Origin: Lichenicola sp964658455
GTDB taxonomy: Bacteria > Pseudomonadota > Alphaproteobacteria > Acetobacterales > Acetobacteraceae
Assembly (NCBI GenBank): GCA_964658455.1
Contig: CAZZZA010000012.1
Span: forward strand, 1-43,139
Length of the DNA: 43,139 nt
Direction of reading: 5' to 3'
The translations under genes and the position numbers were made by a program. The notes under the pieces are model-generated. The model was not told the origin of the DNA. It saw nothing but the letters and a program-made list of their open reading frames with translations, and did not search any database. Position 1 is the first letter of the stretch. Each line of letters starts with the position of its first letter. Below, piece by piece: positions 41,876 through 43,139 of this stretch.

Positions 41876-43047
41876 CCGCCGAGCAGCTCGTCCACCAGCG
41901 CCGGCACCAGCCGCGTCGCCGGCCCGATGCGGCTGGCGTCGAACCGGCTCCCGCCCTCCGGCGGCTCCAGGTTCAGCGACAGCGTATCGGCGCGCTGCCC
42001 GGCGATGTCCACGAACCCGGCCGCCGGATACACCGTCCCGGAGGTGCCGATCGACACGAACAGGTCGCACGCCGCCAGCGCCCGCTCGATCGCCGCCATG
42101 TGCAGCGGCAGCTCGCCGAACCAGACCACGTCCGGCCGCAGCGCCGGCCGGCCGCAGGCGGGGCAGGGCGTGTCGGTGGCGAGCGGCAGGGTCCAGGCCG
42201 GGGTCGCGCCGCAGCCAAGGCAGCGCGCCCGGTTCAGCGCGCCATGCATCTGCAGCAGCGGCGCCGAGCCGGCCCGCTCGTGCAGATCGTCGACATTCTG
42301 CGTCACCAGCAGGCAGTCGCCGGGGAAATCCCGCTGCAGCCGCGCCAGCGCCAGATGCGCCGCATTGGGCGCGACGCCCGGCAGCTGCGCGCGCCTGGCG
42401 TTGTAGAAAGCATGCACCCGTGCTGGATCGCGGGCGAACGCCTCGGGTGTCGCCACATCCTCGATCCTGACCCGGTCCCAAACCCCGCCAGGGTCGCGAA
42501 ACGTGTCGAGACCGGATTCGCGGCTGATCCCGGCGCCGGTCAGGATGACGATCCGGCGCGGCGTCATCGGCCAGGCTTTCTGGACGGGCTGGTCATGCAC
42601 AAGCCATGGCTCGATCAGACCCGCTCCCGGGCAGGCCCCTCCCCGCCGCAACAGGCTTCGTCGATAGAACACCGCCCCCAGGACCGCAAACAGCGCGGAC
42701 AGGCCGAACACCGCCAGCGAGGGCGTCCAGTCCTGGCCGGACCACAGGCTGACCGCCGCACAGGCCAGGGCGACCGCCGGTCCGACGACCAGGGCCGGAG
42801 CCAGCGTCCAGGCGGTGCGCGGTGTGTAGTTGCCCAGCTCGACGCCCCACCAGCCGAACGACAACAGCAGAGCCCAGTAGACCGGGTTTCCGCGATGGTC
42901 CGCCTGGGTCCCGGGCAGCATGAGGCCGATCATCGCCAATAGAGCCAGGCCGCAGGCGCCGATCGCCAGCAGCGCCGCCATTCCCGACGCCTTGTCCCTG
43001 CGCAGACGCTGCCAATACACCGGATCCCGCATGACGCCCGTCACCAT
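41872..43047 (-). CDS. cobB: Sir2-family NAD-dependent deacylase, in frame with a membrane N-terminus
   Basis: The C-terminal 231 residues (from M161, base 42567) are a complete sirtuin. In sirtuin numbering: TGAGISRESGLDTFRD (NAD loop), the TQNVDD motif at 89-94, catalytic H108 in LLQMHGA, and zinc cysteines C116, C119, C135 and C138. Y55 and R58 in FYNARR form the YxxR pair that marks class III desuccinylase/demalonylase sirtuins such as SIRT5 and CobB. The frame is open without a stop for 160 residues upstream, encoding four hydrophobic segments (described separately), and there is no clear ribosome-binding site before M161. So this is either a 391-residue membrane-anchored sirtuin or, less likely, two genes joined by an unseen indel. 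A 231-residue CobB starting at 42567 is the fallback reading. First gene of the leftward array. Confidence 0.8.
   Translation of the reverse strand: MVTGVMRDPVYWQRLRRDKASGMAALLAIGACGLALLAMIGLMLPGTQADHRGNPVYWALLLSFGWWGVELGNYTPRTAWTLAPALVVGPAVALACAAVSLWSGQDWTPSLAVFGLSALFAVLGAVFYRRSLLRRGGACPGAGLIEPWLVHDQPVQKAWPMTPRRIVILTGAGISRESGLDTFRDPGGVWDRVRIEDVATPEAFARDPARVHAFYNARRAQLPGVAPNAAHLALARLQRDFPGDCLLVTQNVDDLHERAGSAPLLQMHGALNRARCLGCGATPAWTLPLATDTPCPACGRPALRPDVVWFGELPLHMAAIERALAACDLFVSIGTSGTVYPAAGFVDIAGQRADTLSLNLEPPEGGSRFDASRIGPATRLVPALVDELLGG
42568..43047 (-). other. Membrane extension preceding the sirtuin domain
   Basis: Residues 1-160 of the frame. Four likely membrane helices lie at about 22-44 (GMAALLAIGACGLALLAMIG), 55-72, 77-99 (TLAPALVVGPAVALACAAV) and 108-126. 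Codon third positions are as GC-rich as in true genes through residue about 128, so this part looks coding. The last 32 residues (YRRSLLRRGGACPGAGLIEP and onward) have poorer codon character and look like linker or formerly non-coding DNA. A one-base shift here would bring a TGA within about 16 codons. Family not recognised. ATG 43047 is the first start after an in-frame TGA at 43099-43101. The remaining bases 43048-43139 hold nothing I can assign. Confidence 0.55.
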
Positions 43048-43139
43048 GGCCGGCTGCCGCCTGGAAGCCGAGTTCGACCAGCCGCAATACCCGGACGCTC
43101 AGGGCTCCGCCGTGACCGGCGGCTGCGGGCCCAGGGTGA

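Noticed and set aside
43046..43139. Plus-strand frame open to the right edge
   Set aside because: About 31 codons, starting inside the antisense sirtuin extension, with no ribosome-binding site or recognisable sequence; too little to call.

Overview
The window is very GC-rich, has GC-rich third codon positions throughout, and is packed with short-gap or overlapping genes. Several features point to an alphaproteobacterium, probably Rhodospirillales/Acetobacteraceae: a type VI secretion (T6SS) locus in the rhizobial imp order, a class I lysyl-tRNA synthetase, DUF3309 and DUF4169 proteins, and CIRCE-controlled groESL. The lineage is an inference from gene content; no rRNA or tRNA gene was seen. 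No insertion sequence, CRISPR array or prophage was seen either.

Bases 1-16385 are a type VI secretion locus in two divergent units that share the 460-base region 9856-10315. The leftward unit reads tssA, tssB, tssC, a second TssC-like gene (impD), tagJ/impE, tssE, tssF, tssG and an FHA protein cut by the window edge. The baseplate-membrane genes tssK, tssL and tssM are not in the window and presumably lie further left. The rightward unit reads hcp, an unrecognised 228-residue gene, vgrG, an unrecognised 68-residue gene and the sheath-disassembly ATPase clpV/tssH. Together they encode the contractile sheath, part of the baseplate, the tube and spike, and sheath recycling. No PAAR protein or obvious toxin/immunity pair is present.

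Bases 16400-22711 hold housekeeping and small genes: a Bug/TctC-like binding protein, hemF, then cytochrome b, cytochrome c1 and MTA phosphorylase overlapping one another. The Rieske gene that normally precedes cytochrome b is absent here. A DUF3309 membrane peptide, a dienelactone hydrolase and a DUF4169 protein follow. Bases 22712-25073 are groES-groEL with two CIRCE operators around one promoter and a strong intrinsic terminator. Next come a cold-shock protein and a convergent DinG-like iron-sulfur helicase that share a CTAG stop overlap.

Bases 28445-35684 carry a small membrane protein, class I LysRS followed by an MprF-like protein with a shortened catalytic domain, a GlsB-type membrane protein, an EamA exporter divergent from an Lrp-type regulator, and a secreted lipase whose motifs recall fungal lipase B (CALB). 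Bases 35681-43047 are one leftward array: a membrane-anchored (or misread) sirtuin, a uracil-DNA-glycosylase family protein, a complete peptide/nickel-type ABC importer with both ATPases fused in one chain, and a RidA-like protein. Most of these genes overlap by 4-17 bases or are 10 bases apart, so they are probably one transcript.

The points most worth a second look are the sirtuin with a four-helix membrane extension, the MprF truncation next to LysRS, the CALB-like lipase, the two unknown genes inside the hcp-vgrG-clpV unit, the missing Rieske gene, and the double CIRCE.
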